A DNA stretch of 64,000 nt from Suillus spraguei (taxonomy: Eukaryota; Basidiomycota; Agaricomycetes; Boletales; Suillaceae): positions 62,001 through 126,000 of the forward strand of contig JABCPU010000066.1 of assembly GCA_016800925.1 (NCBI GenBank), read 5' to 3'. The notes under the pieces were generated by a model. It searched no databases. It saw only the letters and a program-made list of their open reading frames with translations, and was not told where the DNA came from. A program made the translations under genes and the position numbers. Within the stretch, counting starts at the first letter, position 1. Each line of letters opens with the position of its first letter. Positions 44,651 to 57,139 of this stretch are shown piece after piece.

Positions 44651-46196
44651 TTACTGTTTGGGGGGCGGAGGGCCGCCACGACCCCGAGGTCCACCGCGGC
44701 CCCGGAATGAACCCCTGGACTCGCCGTTTGGCGTGCCACCTCGTGGCCGACTGACAGGCCGCTCGCCACGCTCCTTCCTGGTCTCAACGATGATCCGGAC
44801 GCTGCCCTCAGGGTTATCGAAGCGCAATCCGCCCTCGCCACCTGAGTTGGTGGGAAGCGAGGCAATAATTGCTTTCTTAGCAGCATCAAGGCTGTTGAAC
44901 TCGAGGAAGGCACAAGCTTTGCTGCGCACGATCTCGACGTCCTTGACAGTACCAAAGCGGGCCAGGAGGGTTATCAGTTGCTGTTGCGACACGACCTCAG
45001 TGACACCCTAATAACAAATGACTTGGTTAATGATAGAGGATGGATGGTTAGAGGAAGGCATACCTTGACGAAGCACTGGGGAGTTGTGAGTGCATTGGCA
45101 GAAGCGATAAGCGAGTGAGGTTGCGAGTGCGAGTGTTCTCTCCGTGGAGCAGGAGAAGGGGCACCGCCAGCCGGTGGTGCCGGGGATGCTGCAGAAGCAG
45201 GGACCTCGGACATCCCTTTCGACTCAGTAGCTACCTGTGCGCCCCAGCGCTTAGAATCGGCTGCAGCGAGGCTGGCCCACGTTTTTGGTGCTGCAGGTTT
45301 TGGAGCAGGTGGTGGTGGCTGAGGAGTGGATGCCTGTTCAGGAGCTGGTGGTGGAGTGACCAGAGCGGGAGGTGCAGGCACTGGTGGCGGCGCAACAAGC
45401 GGGGGAGGTGCAGGCGCTTGTGGCGGCGCAATCAGAGCGGGGGGTTCTGGCTCTGGCTCAGCTTCAGGAATGGATGGCTCAGGAGTGGGTTCCCGTTGAA
45501 TCTCAGGCTCATGATGGATACCATTAACCTCAACTGGAGCGAGTTCGGCCTCAGGGGGTGGAGAGATGGGCTCCGAGACCATGGTAGTTGGCTCTTCGAC
45601 TTCGGGTTCAGGAGCAGAAACAGGGGGCGGGGGAGTTGGTTCGCGAACTGATTCAGGTGCAGGTTCGGAAGGTGCAGTAGAGGAAGCCTCAGGTTCGCTG
45701 GCGTCATCTTCGACGGCCTCCTCCTTCAGGAAGCGGAAGATGTCGTTGAGGACAAAATAACCGTTTGGTTGCTCAGCAAGGAAGAAGGTCTGCACGAACT
45801 TGCGCCAAGGGTCGCCATGATTTGACATTTCACCGATGACCTGAATGATGATACCACCATTGGCACTAGACTGGGCGTCCACTGAATGGATGTAGACTTT
45901 GCAGTCGTCAAAACCAAGAGAAGTAATCTTGTTATGGATTTCCTACACGACTTGTAAGATTTTATAACAGGTGAATAGAGAAAATCGGTGCACACCTGCT
46001 GGCCAAAACATGCCTTGACATCCTCGCCCTCTGTACCATGAATGAAGGTTGAGGTTTTTGTGTAGAAGCAATGCAAACGATTGGGCTGCTTGTTAACAAA
46101 AGTGTAATACTGAGGAACAAATTGCCATCCGACTTCAGAAGGAACGACGTTCTGATGAATCTGAGAAGGAGATGAAGTAGCGGATGAGGTGGTCAT
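44651..46196 (-). CDS. G3BP-like protein: NTF2-like domain plus RRM
   Basis: Three exons (46196-45996, 45942-45064, 45007-44651) give 478 aa. The N-terminal NTF2-like domain covers residues about 15-140: EVGWQFVPQYYTFVNKQPNR, LHCFYTKTSTFIHGTEGE, EIHNKITSLGFDDCKVYIHS, GEMSNHGDPWRKFVQTFFLA. A long Pro/Glu/Ala-rich disordered linker follows, then the adapter-like KTWASLAAADSKRWG, then an RRM (CFVKGVTEVVSQQQLITLLA ... CAFLEFNSLDAAKKAIIAS) and an RGG-type tail (SRGSFRGRGGPRGRGG). This order is that of human G3BP, yeast Bre5 and fission yeast Nxt3, which act with the deubiquitinase Ubp3 and in stress granules. The protein should be cytoplasmic and RNA-binding. No anomalies; intron phases keep the frame. 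Confidence 0.92.
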
Positions 46197-47055
46197 TATG
46201 AGGGAACGATGCTAAAACTTTTTTTATTTATATACAAGCACTGAATTCATTGATTTGGTTTACTGACCTGAAGGGAATCAAAAGTGCGTGATGATGATGA
46301 GTCTAAAGATTACAACGAACAGACGCAAGCCACGTTAAATCACTGGCGGAGGATGCGAGAGACGGCGTAGACAGAAAAATCACAACAGGCTCAATTTTAC
46401 ACCGGTCTTTGCCGATTGCTGACAAATCACGTGGCGTTCCGTTCCCGCGCAACGATTGTTTTGATTTATGTAATGTGTATGGTCGTCCCCTCACTAAACC
46501 TCACTCATACACAGACTGGTCTGGCGTCAAAGATAGTCTCTGCTAGATAGTTGACATATATATTCAGCCTGGCATGAATCAAGAAGCTAATATCTTCTAA
46601 CACAGAAGTGAATGACCTAGGAATCAATATGGTGGACATGCTCTTCCAGCCGGTTATTGATTTCGCATCAACAGCCTTGATATTTAGCGTTGATCGAGCG
46701 ATAGCATCGGTCTAGTCAATGGTAAATTTGGAATTGGATGCCAGACGCGAGAGGATCCTCACCTCGTACGAGGGTTTGAGCCTTGCAGTGGGTACATGAT
46801 GCGGCGTGTCCATGTCAGATTTTACCAAGCAAGAAATGCAAGTCTGATGTAGCCGTGATAGAGACTGTAAGAACACCTAAGTCCCGGGGCTCGATGATCT
46901 CTTAGACGTTGTCTATTACTTAGCCAACAGACAGAAAAGTACTACGTCTTGGCAATTACCGCAGCAGTGGCGCAGCTGCCTATAAGTAGCTATAGATGGC
47001 GCAGGTCGCCTTGGAGTGATTTCTTAGCCATCAACCAAGTACAAACGTTCAAACG
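46197..47055. other. Divergent promoter region between G3BP-like and Het-C genes
   Basis: No coding sequence supported. The two genes are transcribed away from each other, so 859 bp carry both promoters. Confidence 0.5.
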
Positions 47056-50000
47056 ATGCAAACTGGCAGTGTTTCTCCAACACTTTTTCTTCTGCTATTT
47101 TTTATTTTTGCGTTCTGTTTGTCAAATAATGGTGTGTACGCCTTTGGGGCAGGCAACATTCCTTCGTAAAGTAGCACAGTTCATTCCATTTCGAGTCATT
47201 GACCATTTAACAGATATGCATTTGTCGAGGGTAAAGCATTTAGACATGGAGATATCGTAGGCGATCTCCAGCCTGATTGAATTCTGGCGTACTGACCGCC
47301 GCACTGTTTAGGAGGATACACTTGCGGACCTCGCGAAGAAAGGGATCGGTGGATTCGCACTCTCCAGTCTCATTGGAAAGAGTCCAAAGTTTGGCGGCCT
47401 TGACATTAAGCGCGTATACTTCGGGTGCATATTGCAGATGCCAATATATATTTCTTTGGGATCTAATTCATCTGCATATAGCAATTGGTTGAGAGATTAC
47501 AGCCAAGTAATCCAACTCTTCTGATGTTTGAAAGTGCGGCAAGTTCATACATTTGATAGGCCGTTGACATCGGTACACTGAAGAAAGTGAACTTGCAAGT
47601 ACGTGATAATTACCCCTGACTCGGATTTTCATAACATCATTCTGTGAATTTCTAGACGATCCTCAACTTAGTTATGGTGCTCGGGTTTATGGTATGCGAT
47701 CGTCGCCCCTAAAAATTGCTCTCATTCTATTGTAGGCCAACGGATATGCTACTGGTGAATTTGAAGTCACCCCAGAGAGACTTGGTGCCTATTTGCCAGT
47801 AAGTGCTTCCTGGTATATCTACCACACGATGTATTAATGCATATCCCACAGACAGAACATATTGATAATCCGAAAGGTTATGGAGGGGGAGAAGACGCAC
47901 GGCAGTACGACCCCAGACTACGCGGCCCTGTTCACGTACAAATTATCTTTTACCTATCACTTACCCTACTCACCTATGTCATTCTTTCCAGCCTGATGAA
48001 CTCGCAATTGATCCGCAGACGGGAATGAAAAACTATATCACAAATGGTTCGTCTCTCCACTTCGACTTCGATTTTCTTTTGACCTCCGAGTGGCTCACGG
48101 ATGTGACAGAAAATGGACATTGGGATACATCCAAGGCCCTCGTGTGCAGAGTACTCCAGCAATGTATTTACCTCGGCAGGAGATACAGGAGTTCTGGAGA
48201 TAGCACGGATCAATACGAGGCGTTTAGGCTCCTTGGACAAGCTGTAAGTTAAACATTCAACTAAAAATCTCTACCTGTGATGCATATATGCATCCAATAT
48301 GTGCGATGACATGGTCCTGCCTGTCGCTCATCCGCATCATTGGTGTCTATCGTTTTGCTATGAACAACTCGCGTCAGTTTCATCGCAGCACCAATTGATT
48401 TCATCGAATAGCTACACACCCTTGAAGACTTCTCTGCACACTCTAATTTCTGCGAGCTTGCTCTTGTTTCCATGGGACATACAAATGTATTCACGCATGT
48501 TGGTGATGCTGTACGAGTGCGCGCACACAACGGAAAGATGGTGGCGCCACTCGTGACTGGTAAGTCTTTTCACACTATAGTATCGTAGACTACGCTCACT
48601 GTGCTTTCTATCTAGGGACATTCGGATCGAGTGATTTTATTCACAGCTTGCTTGGAGGTAAGCATGATCGATTGATATTTTGTCGCAGTAACGACTATTG
48701 AACCCACGTTCGCGCAGAGGCTACGGATCACATCGTAAGATTCATGACTTTGGTATACCAACAAATCAAAAATTTCTCACTTTTATTCTCTAGAGTGAAG
48801 CTTCCGTCACGGAGCTTAATAACGAATTTGATCGCGCCCGTTCCAAGTCTAATTTGTCAAGTGACATGCTCCGCAATGCTTTTCTCAAACTTCCTGGTGG
48901 AAACGGCGATAAGATGGGTCGCGACATGGAGGACATCATGCGCATGCGCACTGGGATAGAACGCGGTAATAGGCGGCCCCAGGATATGAGCCCGCAAGAG
49001 GTGTACAGCGTGTTGTGGCAGGTCTTGAGTTTCAGAGATTCCGGTACGCTCTTGATTTGACGCTCCTCACGCGGTGTTTCACTCTTTCAAAGTCACGAAA
49101 AGCATATCAGGAACATTAGGTAAATTTGTTGTACACGACAAGCACCCCCGATACTGATGGATGTTATAGAGAAGATCCCTGGGCTCGCACCCGTCATCGA
49201 GAAAATTCAGGATTCAATTTCTGGTCGGTTCATCATCGATTCGTTGATGGCTAAGTTGTACTGATGGCTTCTCAATAGCGTTCGTCTTCACTACGTTAGA
49301 GGCAAGTAATTTGCAGAAAACGTTACGTCCTCGCTGCGGTCGCTGATTACCCGGAACATAGCCCTTTTTGAAACCAATCCTGAAGACTGCGACAGCCGGA
49401 TTATCATCGGCCTCATCCGAGGTAATCAATAAGTATGATCAATATGAGGTGAGCACTTCCCCCCGAGGAAGTAGTTGGAGTGTTTGGTACGCGAGTGCTT
49501 CCGTATTCCCTCGGTGTTTCGATCTTGATTTGCCTCGTTTTCGGCCTCTTCGGAAACCGGCGCTCGGCTTTTGTTGCATTACTCTCGACTATCATTCCGT
49601 ATATCGGTTATTGATTTCTCCCTTCTTCCTGATTTAAATCAACATCAACTGACGTCTCTTCCTCCGGCAGGTGTTCAACGACCCATACGCTGTGAGTTCG
49701 AACAACATTAATACGTGCGACAATAATCCCTTATCACCCCTTCGCCCCACAGAGCGACCCCACACATTCTTTCCTTAGCAAAGATCACTTCGTACGTAAA
49801 CCTACTCCCCCGCATCTCGAGGAGCTGCGCAATATTACTTTATTCACTAATACATAAATGTAATGCTTCCAGAATTTGATCCTAAATGAACCTGCCGGCA
49901 ATATCGCAAAAATCATCCTTGTGAGTTCCTCTCCCACATGAAATAGTTGTATTCATTGTCTGCGGATAGAGACATACTGTCAATTTGGTTACGAAGGCCT

Positions 50001-50967
50001 GGGATGACAGTTCACTCGACGTGAATCAGGTCACAGATGAGGCTTTGCAGTGCCTGTATGTCCCTTTCCTTTCTTATTCTTGCCATAAACCGATCATATT
50101 CGTAGCTTCCATCCGGATTTCTACCAGTCTTCTTCCGTAATCCAGTATGATATGCTGGAATACATGAGATCATGGGTGCAGAGTCTCGGGCGTAATCAGC
50201 ACGCCATACTTGCACGTCTTACGAAAGAATCAGTGCGAGCGCAAAATAATACTCGATTAGCCGCTGATGGGAGTGCTCCTACTTCTCATGCACAGCTGCA
50301 GCAGGGCATTCAGGGTTTCGGGCAAGGAAATCCCGGTGCCACGCAGATGCAGGGTCTAGTGAACATGGCGGGTGGGTTTACGGGGACGGGACGAGAGGGT
50401 GGCCAATCTAGTGGGCAGCCCGGTCCATACTACTCGAGGCCAGAGACAACCGCCTCGTATGGAACTGAGCAAACCATCAGCTTGAGCCATATGGCTCCTT
50501 CGGTCCCGCTGCCACTGTCAGCAACGTATGCTTCTAGTTCGTATCCGCAGTACTCACAGAGCGGGTCATCGTTCCATCCGTCTCCTGCCCAGAGCCAGTA
50601 TGCACCGTCCTACGTGCAGCCATCCCCTCCCACATCGTCGTTTCTCAGCGCAAATAACACATACACGCAGAACGTGCAAGGTGTTCCTGGTGGTTACCCG
50701 AGCACAAGACCTACTAGTGGCTATCCGCCACTAAGCGTTCCATCACCAACTTTTCCACCTACAAGTGATTACTGTACATCACGCCGTCCGCACGTAGGCA
50801 ATTACTCACAACCAAGCGACCCACCTTCAGGTGGGTTCGGTGGATTCCCGGAAGCGCCGGCGAATGGTGGCCGTTATGGGCAGTATGCGTTCAATGACGT
50901 TGATCAGCACAGGAACGGGGACGAACAACAGCCTTTCTTCCCGTTGCCACGAGGCTACTCCCCATGA
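47056..50967 (+). CDS. Het-C family protein (heterokaryon incompatibility)
   Basis: The start MQTGSVSPTLFLLLFFIFAF is a signal peptide, followed by FGAGNIPSYAFVEGKAFRHG, the diagnostic N-terminus of Het-C. Many short introns. Conserved blocks then follow in order: DLAKKGIGGFALSSLIGKSP, KFGGLDIKRVYFGNWLRDYS, LVMVLGFMANGYATGEFEVT, EHIDNPKGYGGGEDARQYDP, ELAIDPQTGMKNYITNENGH, CRVLQQCIYLGRRYR, EAFRLLGQALHTLEDFSAHS, HVGDAVRVRAHNGK, LSSDMLRNAFLKLPGGNG, EKIPGLAPVIEKIQDSIS and ALQCLFHPDFYQSSSVIQYD. The C-terminal 260 residues are Pro/Ser/Tyr/Gly-rich, replacing the glycine repeats of Neurospora HET-C. In Neurospora, HET-C alleles control vegetative incompatibility. The frame stays open at all inferred junctions. 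The protein should enter the secretory pathway. Confidence 0.92.
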
Positions 50968-51364
50968 AATGATCCGTAAGATAACAGGTGGTGAAATACT
51001 CAAAAGATGAGCAAATGAATGCATGATGGATGGAGTATGTTTCTTGTGGCGTGTAACACGCGGATTTGATGTCATATGTGATGTGAAGCGCCGATTGTCA
51101 CATCACTAGATATTGTAAATGAATAAATTGAATGCGTAACTAAATTTCTCGATATAAGTTAACGATATGTAAAAGTCACAGTGTCTTTTGAGGAAACATG
51201 ATGAAAGAGCGTGGAGTGGAGATAAATGAGTTGAATACAATACCAGAATGTGATTGCTAGAGTACAGTGCATATGTTATTATGGTGATGCTGTTAGAGTA
51301 ACGAAAATGCCTATGGGAGAAAGGGTGCAGAGATGATTTTCATGGGAGTTCAGAAGTTGCACTC
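50968..51364. other. 3' region of the Het-C gene and convergent gap
   Basis: No coding sequence; it separates the Het-C gene from the minus-strand orphan that ends at 51365. Confidence 0.5.
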
Positions 51365-51958
51365 TCATATTGTCAATTCTTCACGGTCCACGACTGTCAT
51401 GAGTCCTGACACATTCTGGACTCGGTCCAAGGCAACTGGTTTTTGAGGATCCGGGAGGGAGGATCGCGAAGCCGAGGCATTGTAGCGGACCTAGACAAAT
51501 GGAACTTAGACTCAAAGCAGACAAAGAACCCACGACGAACCTGAACTTTGAAAGATCCCTGTCGTCTATCTCTGGGGACACGTATCGAACACTCCCAGCT
51601 GATTCAAAATATGAGCAACAGAGACGCAACAGAACTCCACAAGCTCCACACACCTTTCGTCTATCAACACATTTGCACCTATACTCTCTGCTCTTTCGAA
51701 CAAGCTTGCTCTCGACCCCCTCAACAGCTTCGGAACATCCACTGCATCCCTACAAAAGAACAGATCACTCTGCACCAGCGGGACTTTGCGTTTTGAAGTA
51801 GCACCCTCTCCTCGTAGCAAGGGGTGAGTCTGTGGCTCGCCTGAAGTAGAGTCTATGAATTCCGTCTTTGATGTGTTCCGTTTGAGTTTTACGAGTGCAT
51901 TGGTGACGGTAGAAACGGTTAATGGGATCCTGACAGGGGATGGTGGAGACGACAGCAT
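51365..51958 (-). CDS. Small conserved Agaricomycete protein of unknown function
   Basis: Three exons (51958-51654, 51598-51541, 51490-51365) with GT-AG introns of 55 and 50 nt give 162 aa. The start chosen is MLSSPPSPVRIPLTVSTVTN. The core reads SLFERAESIGANVLIDESWE, then CSIRVPRDRRQGSFKVQVRY, then NASASRSSLPDPQKPVALDR and VQNVSGLMTVVDREELTI. From memory, short proteins with the pattern GxNVLVDExWxC...VRY...DPQKPVAL...GLMT recur across mushroom genomes; no function is known to me. There is no signal peptide or membrane segment. The gene is convergent with the Het-C gene. Recovery of a clean conserved ending across both introns supports the model. Confidence 0.75.
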
Positions 51959-52619
51959 GTCGGGTATAATCGTATTATCAGCTGGTCGATGAGTATTGTA
52001 CAAAATTTAGGTGTGCCTATAAGTATACTACCGCCTACGGCTAAGCGTCGGAGTTTCTATATGACTCCAAGGCAACCCCCGCTTTCAACTTACAGGCATA
52101 AATGTGTTTCACCCGAACCGAACAAAGACGTGAAACTCCTATTCAAGTTGCAATTATATCCGAGTCAACTTAGTCCATGAAGATGACGAATTGCTACGAA
52201 GCCCTTGCAACAGCTACAGTCTCAAAGAATAGTTCATGGTGAGTAGTTTCTTTCAATCTTGGGCGGCAATCGCCCCTCGTGTTCAGTCTGACAATCGTGG
52301 TATTTGCATCGTGCCATCATTGATCAAACAAAAATATGTCAGGCCAAGACCCACAACTGCATGGCCAACAGTCTCAGAATCAATTGATGCGCACCGTGTC
52401 ATGCATCATTTAAACCTTGTAGGCTGATAGTTGAAACGTTCATCTCTCCACCATGATCGAGCTAGGCCAAAATGAAATCCAACACGTCCCTCGGCACTGG
52501 AAATGATAAGACCAGCTTCTTATACGTAAGCGACGCCGCCGCTGCTCACACACCACCGGTGAGCGCTGGAAAATTTACCATTCATGATAAGGAAAATACG
52601 TATTGCCTTGATGCACGAG
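51959..52619. other. Gene-free stretch
   Basis: Promoter side of the small orphan and 3' side of the Mak5 gene. No other coding sequence is recognised. Confidence 0.45.
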
Positions 52620-55430
52620 TCATGAACCGAACCCGTTCCATTCCTCTGGTTCTTCATGTACTTTTTTGTGCACTGGCTTTCGCTTGGCGACGGCAACTAA
52701 GTCGTTCCCGGCTTCCGATTTCTTGAGGCCCAACATGATATCATGAACTATACAATGCAGTAAGAATAAACGGAAAGACTTCCATCATAAAGACTTACCT
52801 TCTCCCGATATAATGTCGTCAGCGATCGGTCGGCTTCCAGAGGTAATGTACCTTGTCGAGACACCTCGACTAAGGAGCGGTTGGGACATGAGTTCTTTTA
52901 ATTTGGCTTTTAATCCCGCCATCTTCGCATCGTTATTCTTTTTCTGGTGCTTTGATGGGTTATTTTCATCTGTGCATTCGCTAGAACCGACTCATCAGTA
53001 TCATCATTTTTATTGCGGCAGGATGATCGTTCACCTCAAAATATCAGAATCAAGCTCTATCTCCATCGCTTCTGCTGTTTCCTTCAGCCAGTTCCGTTCA
53101 TGATGCTGCTTCTTTATTTTGTGTCGCTGAGAATCGATTTGTCGAGCGAGCAAGATACGGTTCTTGAGCTTATCAAGAAGGGTGAGCTCCACTGATATCT
53201 CAGGAATATCTGTGTCTTCTAATAGTGCGTGCGTTGAACATATGATGAACGAGCAAAAAATTACCGTTACTTACTACGACCCAGGTTTGCTAACAGTGTC
53301 CTTACCACTCGACGCTCGTCGGGGGCACACATCAGCAAGCTAAAACCTTTTTGCATCGCGCGCGCAGTACGCCCGTTGCGGTGAACGAACACATCAGCAG
53401 AACGTGGTATCTGATAATGAATGACATGGTCAACGGCAGGTATGTCAAGACCCCTGGCAGCAATATCTGTGGCTAGAAGAACAGAATTTGTGGTCGCCTT
53501 GAACCTGTGGCGTTTGTGTTAGCACGGGTGCACTCAATATCTACACAGGACATGAAAACTACCGATCAAGATTTTTAAGGCGCTGGCGTTGTTCCATTTG
53601 AGAATGGAGAGGAAATGCCTTGAGGTTCAGGAGTTCCATCAACGGACTGAGACGCCTGATGCCATCAATAGACGATAAGAACACGAGGGAACGGCCAGGA
53701 TACCGCAACAGGAAGTAGTACAGGTATGCATCCTGTGGGGTATGAGATATCACCTACGCACGTGTGGTTGTGTACGCACCTTATCTGTGGAGAGGCACTC
53801 AATTTTGCTTTCTTTGAGTGTAGAGACAACCCCTCCCTCCGGGCTGATGTCAATTATAGCGGGATCCGGATCGCGAAAGTCGAGCCGCAGGAGAAGGTCA
53901 TCTGTTGGTCGTTTTGTTTAGCAACGCTTGAGAGCGTTCAGAAATGAACATACCGAGTGTACTGGCTGGTTTGGACAACTTTTTATAGCCCTTCTGGCGA
54001 TAACTTCGTTTCAGGTTCTTCTGGAGATCTTTACTGAGAGTCGCGGAGAAGACAAAGGTTTGCAGTGCATCAACAGGGGCAACCTCAGTGGTCTCTGCAC
54101 CTGTATGAGCATCGAAAGAATCACCGGGGGCTTCAGGGGCTTCAATTTCATCTTCTCTAGGGGCGGAACATGTCAGCATCTCCATGACTACAAGAATATC
54201 ACAACACCTACTGCGATTTTCTAGTCGTGAGCCGCAAGATGTTGTCCATTTCAGCAAAATGTCCTGCTTCGACCATGCGATCGGCCTCATCTAACACTAA
54301 GAATTTCAGCTGGCCAATTTGTCTCGCTAGTCCCTCATCCTGAACAAGAACGTGTTTAATTTAACAAGGCAAATCGGGATGGAGGTCACCAACCTCCTCT
54401 AGAATGTCCCAAAGCCGACCTGGCGTCGCTACCAACACGTCAACACCTCGATCGATTATACGTCGTTGTTTTTGCGCCGACATTCCACCGACTATGGCAG
54501 CGACGCTGACGAGGGGCGGAGTAATATTTTTGTGCTGTTTTTCCTTAGCTTCAGTGTTTCTGAGATCGGCGTCTTGTTCTGTCTTTGCATCAATGGCTCG
54601 TGCGAATACATTGAGGTGATCAGACACCTGTAGGGCAAGTTCACGGGTAGGAGCTAAGATAAGCGCCTGAAGTTTCCGCTTAGTCCTTGGCAGCCGGGGA
54701 TGTGATAAGATATGGTGGAGAATGGGAAGCCCATATGCAAGCGTCTTTCCAGATCCCTATAAAGCATACCGTAAGAGTAGCAAGGACGGCGATAAAAAAT
54801 CAAACGAACGGTTTCTGCCACTCCAACGACGTCCCGCCCGTTCAAGGCTATTGGTAGTGTCTTAGCTTGTATTGGGGTGGGTGTAGCAAACCCTCGCGAA
54901 TAAAGAACTTGTAAAAGATGAGAATGCATACAAAAAGTATGCCAATTAGGCAGCAAAGACTTGGCTAAAGAGGATCGAAAGGTCAGCAACTAAGGAAGGT
55001 CACCTGCATACTAGATAACGCACAGTCAAACGACACTGGAGGATTTAGTAGTTCTGAGTTGGTAGAAGATGGCACGTGCGCCTCAGGCACATAGGCTTTA
55101 GTGGCCTTTGTTGTCTTGTTCGATGGTTCAAGGACCTAGAGTAACTCTGATTAATGTCCATCTGATGCCCTGTGTCCTGCTGCTCACATTGAATTTGATG
55201 ACTCTCCCTCCTTCAATATTCTCGTATACAACTTCCACATTTTCCACCTCTTCCAGTTCTAGTATTCCATCATCACCATCAAGGCCCGTCTCACTGGGTC
55301 GACGAACGGCCTTCCAAGGTAATCCATCCAAGGACGTGGGCTGAATTTTGAGTCGCTTTCTTGACGCTGAGGGGCCTGCATTTGCCTTCCGTTTCACAAA
55401 AACAGGTTTTGGTTTGGAGAATCCAGACAT
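52620..55430 (-). CDS. MAK5: DEAD-box RNA helicase Mak5/DDX24
   Basis: ATP-dependent RNA helicase for assembly of the 60S ribosomal subunit in the nucleolus. Start at [20 protein letters not shown] (55430), followed by [10 protein letters not shown] typical of Mak5. Helicase motifs in order: [20 protein letters not shown] (Q motif), [16 protein letters not shown] (I), [16 protein letters not shown] (Ia), [18 protein letters not shown] (Ib), [20 protein letters not shown] (II, DEAD), [12 protein letters not shown] (III, SAT), [15 protein letters not shown] (IV), [20 protein letters not shown] (V), [20 protein letters not shown] (VI). The Mak5-specific C-terminus follows: [37 protein letters not shown], and a final [11 protein letters not shown] with a stop at 52620. 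A Lys-rich insert ([20 protein letters not shown]) precedes the end. About ten short introns; frame intact. Confidence 0.93.
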
Positions 55431-55798
55431 CTAATTGCTGGTGCATACGCAGCATATGTTCTGCTCAAAAAACATTGGGTGTCAGCGTAAGACAAACGTT
55501 GTTTGGCAAGAGCTTTAGAAACAAACAACCGCTTTCAGCCGACGTTAGCCTAATCAGTTATCATTGTGGGTCCCTCTCCTTATTACCAAAAGCTTTCGAA
55601 ACACTTCTGAATTGCAAGGTATCTATGACAACCATTATGTTTCGCGCATATCTCAAAAGTCTCCAGTTATTCTGTAATCTACAACCGAGTCAGCACGACA
55701 GTGTCACTATTGTTATTCGCTTCGTTATATTTGGTGGGTGATGCGTTTTCGTTGCTGAAGCTCGATGTTCACTCTGACATAGCGCATCTATTGGTGAA
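55431..55798. other. Divergent promoter between Mak5 and the F-box gene
   Basis: No coding sequence. It separates two divergently transcribed genes. Confidence 0.5.
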
Positions 55799-57134
55799 AT
55801 GGGAACATTGCGTGATTTGCCCGTAGAATTGTGGCGTCCGATACTAGCATCGCTCGTTGGATCGCCTGGGGTTCTCTCGTCCGACCGACAAGATCCATTC
55901 TCGGAAGTTCGGGATATTGTCATATTCTTGAACCGAGACGTGAAAACTCACTCAGCACTTCTTTTGGTTTGCAAAGTGTGGCATAATGTTGTCACAGAGC
56001 TTACCCATGAACACCTCCACTTGACGTCGGAAGTGCAAGTGGCCCTCATCGCCAACCGCTTCGAAGAAAGCCGCAGGCATTCAATGAGGAAGCCTTTAGG
56101 AACGTGCACTCGACGGATTGACTTGCAACTATCAAACCCGTCCGATCAATGCTTGAACGCACTTGTGCGAATCCTATGGTGTACGCCAAACATCGAAATT
56201 CTAATCAATAGCAACTACTACATGGCGATGAATCCAACTTTCCATATCACACCACCTCAGGCTCAGACGCGAACGGAAATCATAGATGCCCTCATCGGAA
56301 CATGCTCAAGGTCACTACGACGAATAGAGTGGACGTCAAATGAATATCCCTCTTGGAGTGACCTGATGCGCGTGCTTCGAACGGCTACCGGCATATCAAG
56401 CCTGACGCTCGCGAATATATATGGAAACCTCACAGAGAGACCATCGCAATACATTACTTTACCCAACTTGAAAACGCTTGTTCTCGGAGATAGTCCTTCA
56501 TTCTCGCACGCGTCGCTGGGCAACGTTCCTCTAAATGCCTTCCTTACGATGCTCTCCAAGTCCCCAGAGCAACTTCCGTCCTTGCAAAGGCTGGAAGGGT
56601 TTTCCCCCTTTAGTCCAGACTTCCTGCGAACCCACGGGTCAAAAGTGCGCATTGTCCGCACCGTCGCATTCACGCCATTACTACATGAAATCATCGCAAC
56701 TTGTCCGAACTTGGACACTTTTGTCACTATCTTTCCTCATCATATCCTAGATCTGCTATCGCATCCTTCGCTGAAGCGGATTGGCATTTTCCCCCATCAG
56801 TGAGGATCCTGTTGGCGTCCCTCGAGCCATATTTAGCGCGTATATCATGAAGCCGCTCGAAGATCTCTTGTGTCAGATCAATGAGTCCCAACTTCCGAAA
56901 CTGACCCAGGTCCGGATTCGCAACGTTGGGACTTTAGCGAATATTACGGAACACCCCTCGTTTCTTCAGAAGTGGTGGAAACGTTGGGATTCAAGGGGTG
57001 TACGTTTCGACGACAAGGATGGGCAACCGTTCAACCTGGTGCCTTCAGGTACAGAATCGCACATTCGGTCGTCACATTGCACTCAAATACCTACAGGGAA
57101 CAACAGCGTGCTCGATAACGTGTGTCGATCATGA
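55799..57134 (+). CDS. F-box-like protein with one frame break
   Basis: The single long frame starts MGTLRDLPVELWRPILASLV, an F-box (LPxEL...), continued by SALLLVCKVWHNVVTELTHE, so the first 70-80 residues should bind Skp1 in an SCF ubiquitin ligase. The remainder has Leu-rich stretches (LRRIEWTSNEYPSWSDLM, LPNLKTLVLGD, LPSLQRLEGFSPF) typical of the many orphan F-box proteins of mushrooms. The frame ends at a TGA (IGIFPHQ) right after a run of five C at 56791-56795. With one C fewer it continues as ISEDPVGVPRAIFSAYIMKP, then LEDLLCQINESQLPKLTQVR and WWKRWDSRGVRF, to a stop at 57132. A 37-nt intron is formally possible but too short. The gene is thus either frameshifted or carries a sequence error; total about 445 aa. 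Confidence 0.75.
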
Positions 57135-57139
57135 CGCGT

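Noticed and set aside
45115..45760. Long plus-strand open frame (178 codons) opposite the G3BP-like gene
   Set aside because: It is the antisense of the Pro/Glu-rich linker; the minus-strand gene has domains and introns.
52472..53195. Plus-strand open frames near 52.5-53.2 kb
   Set aside because: Antisense to the last exons of the Mak5 gene, which end in the conserved EEWNGFGS.
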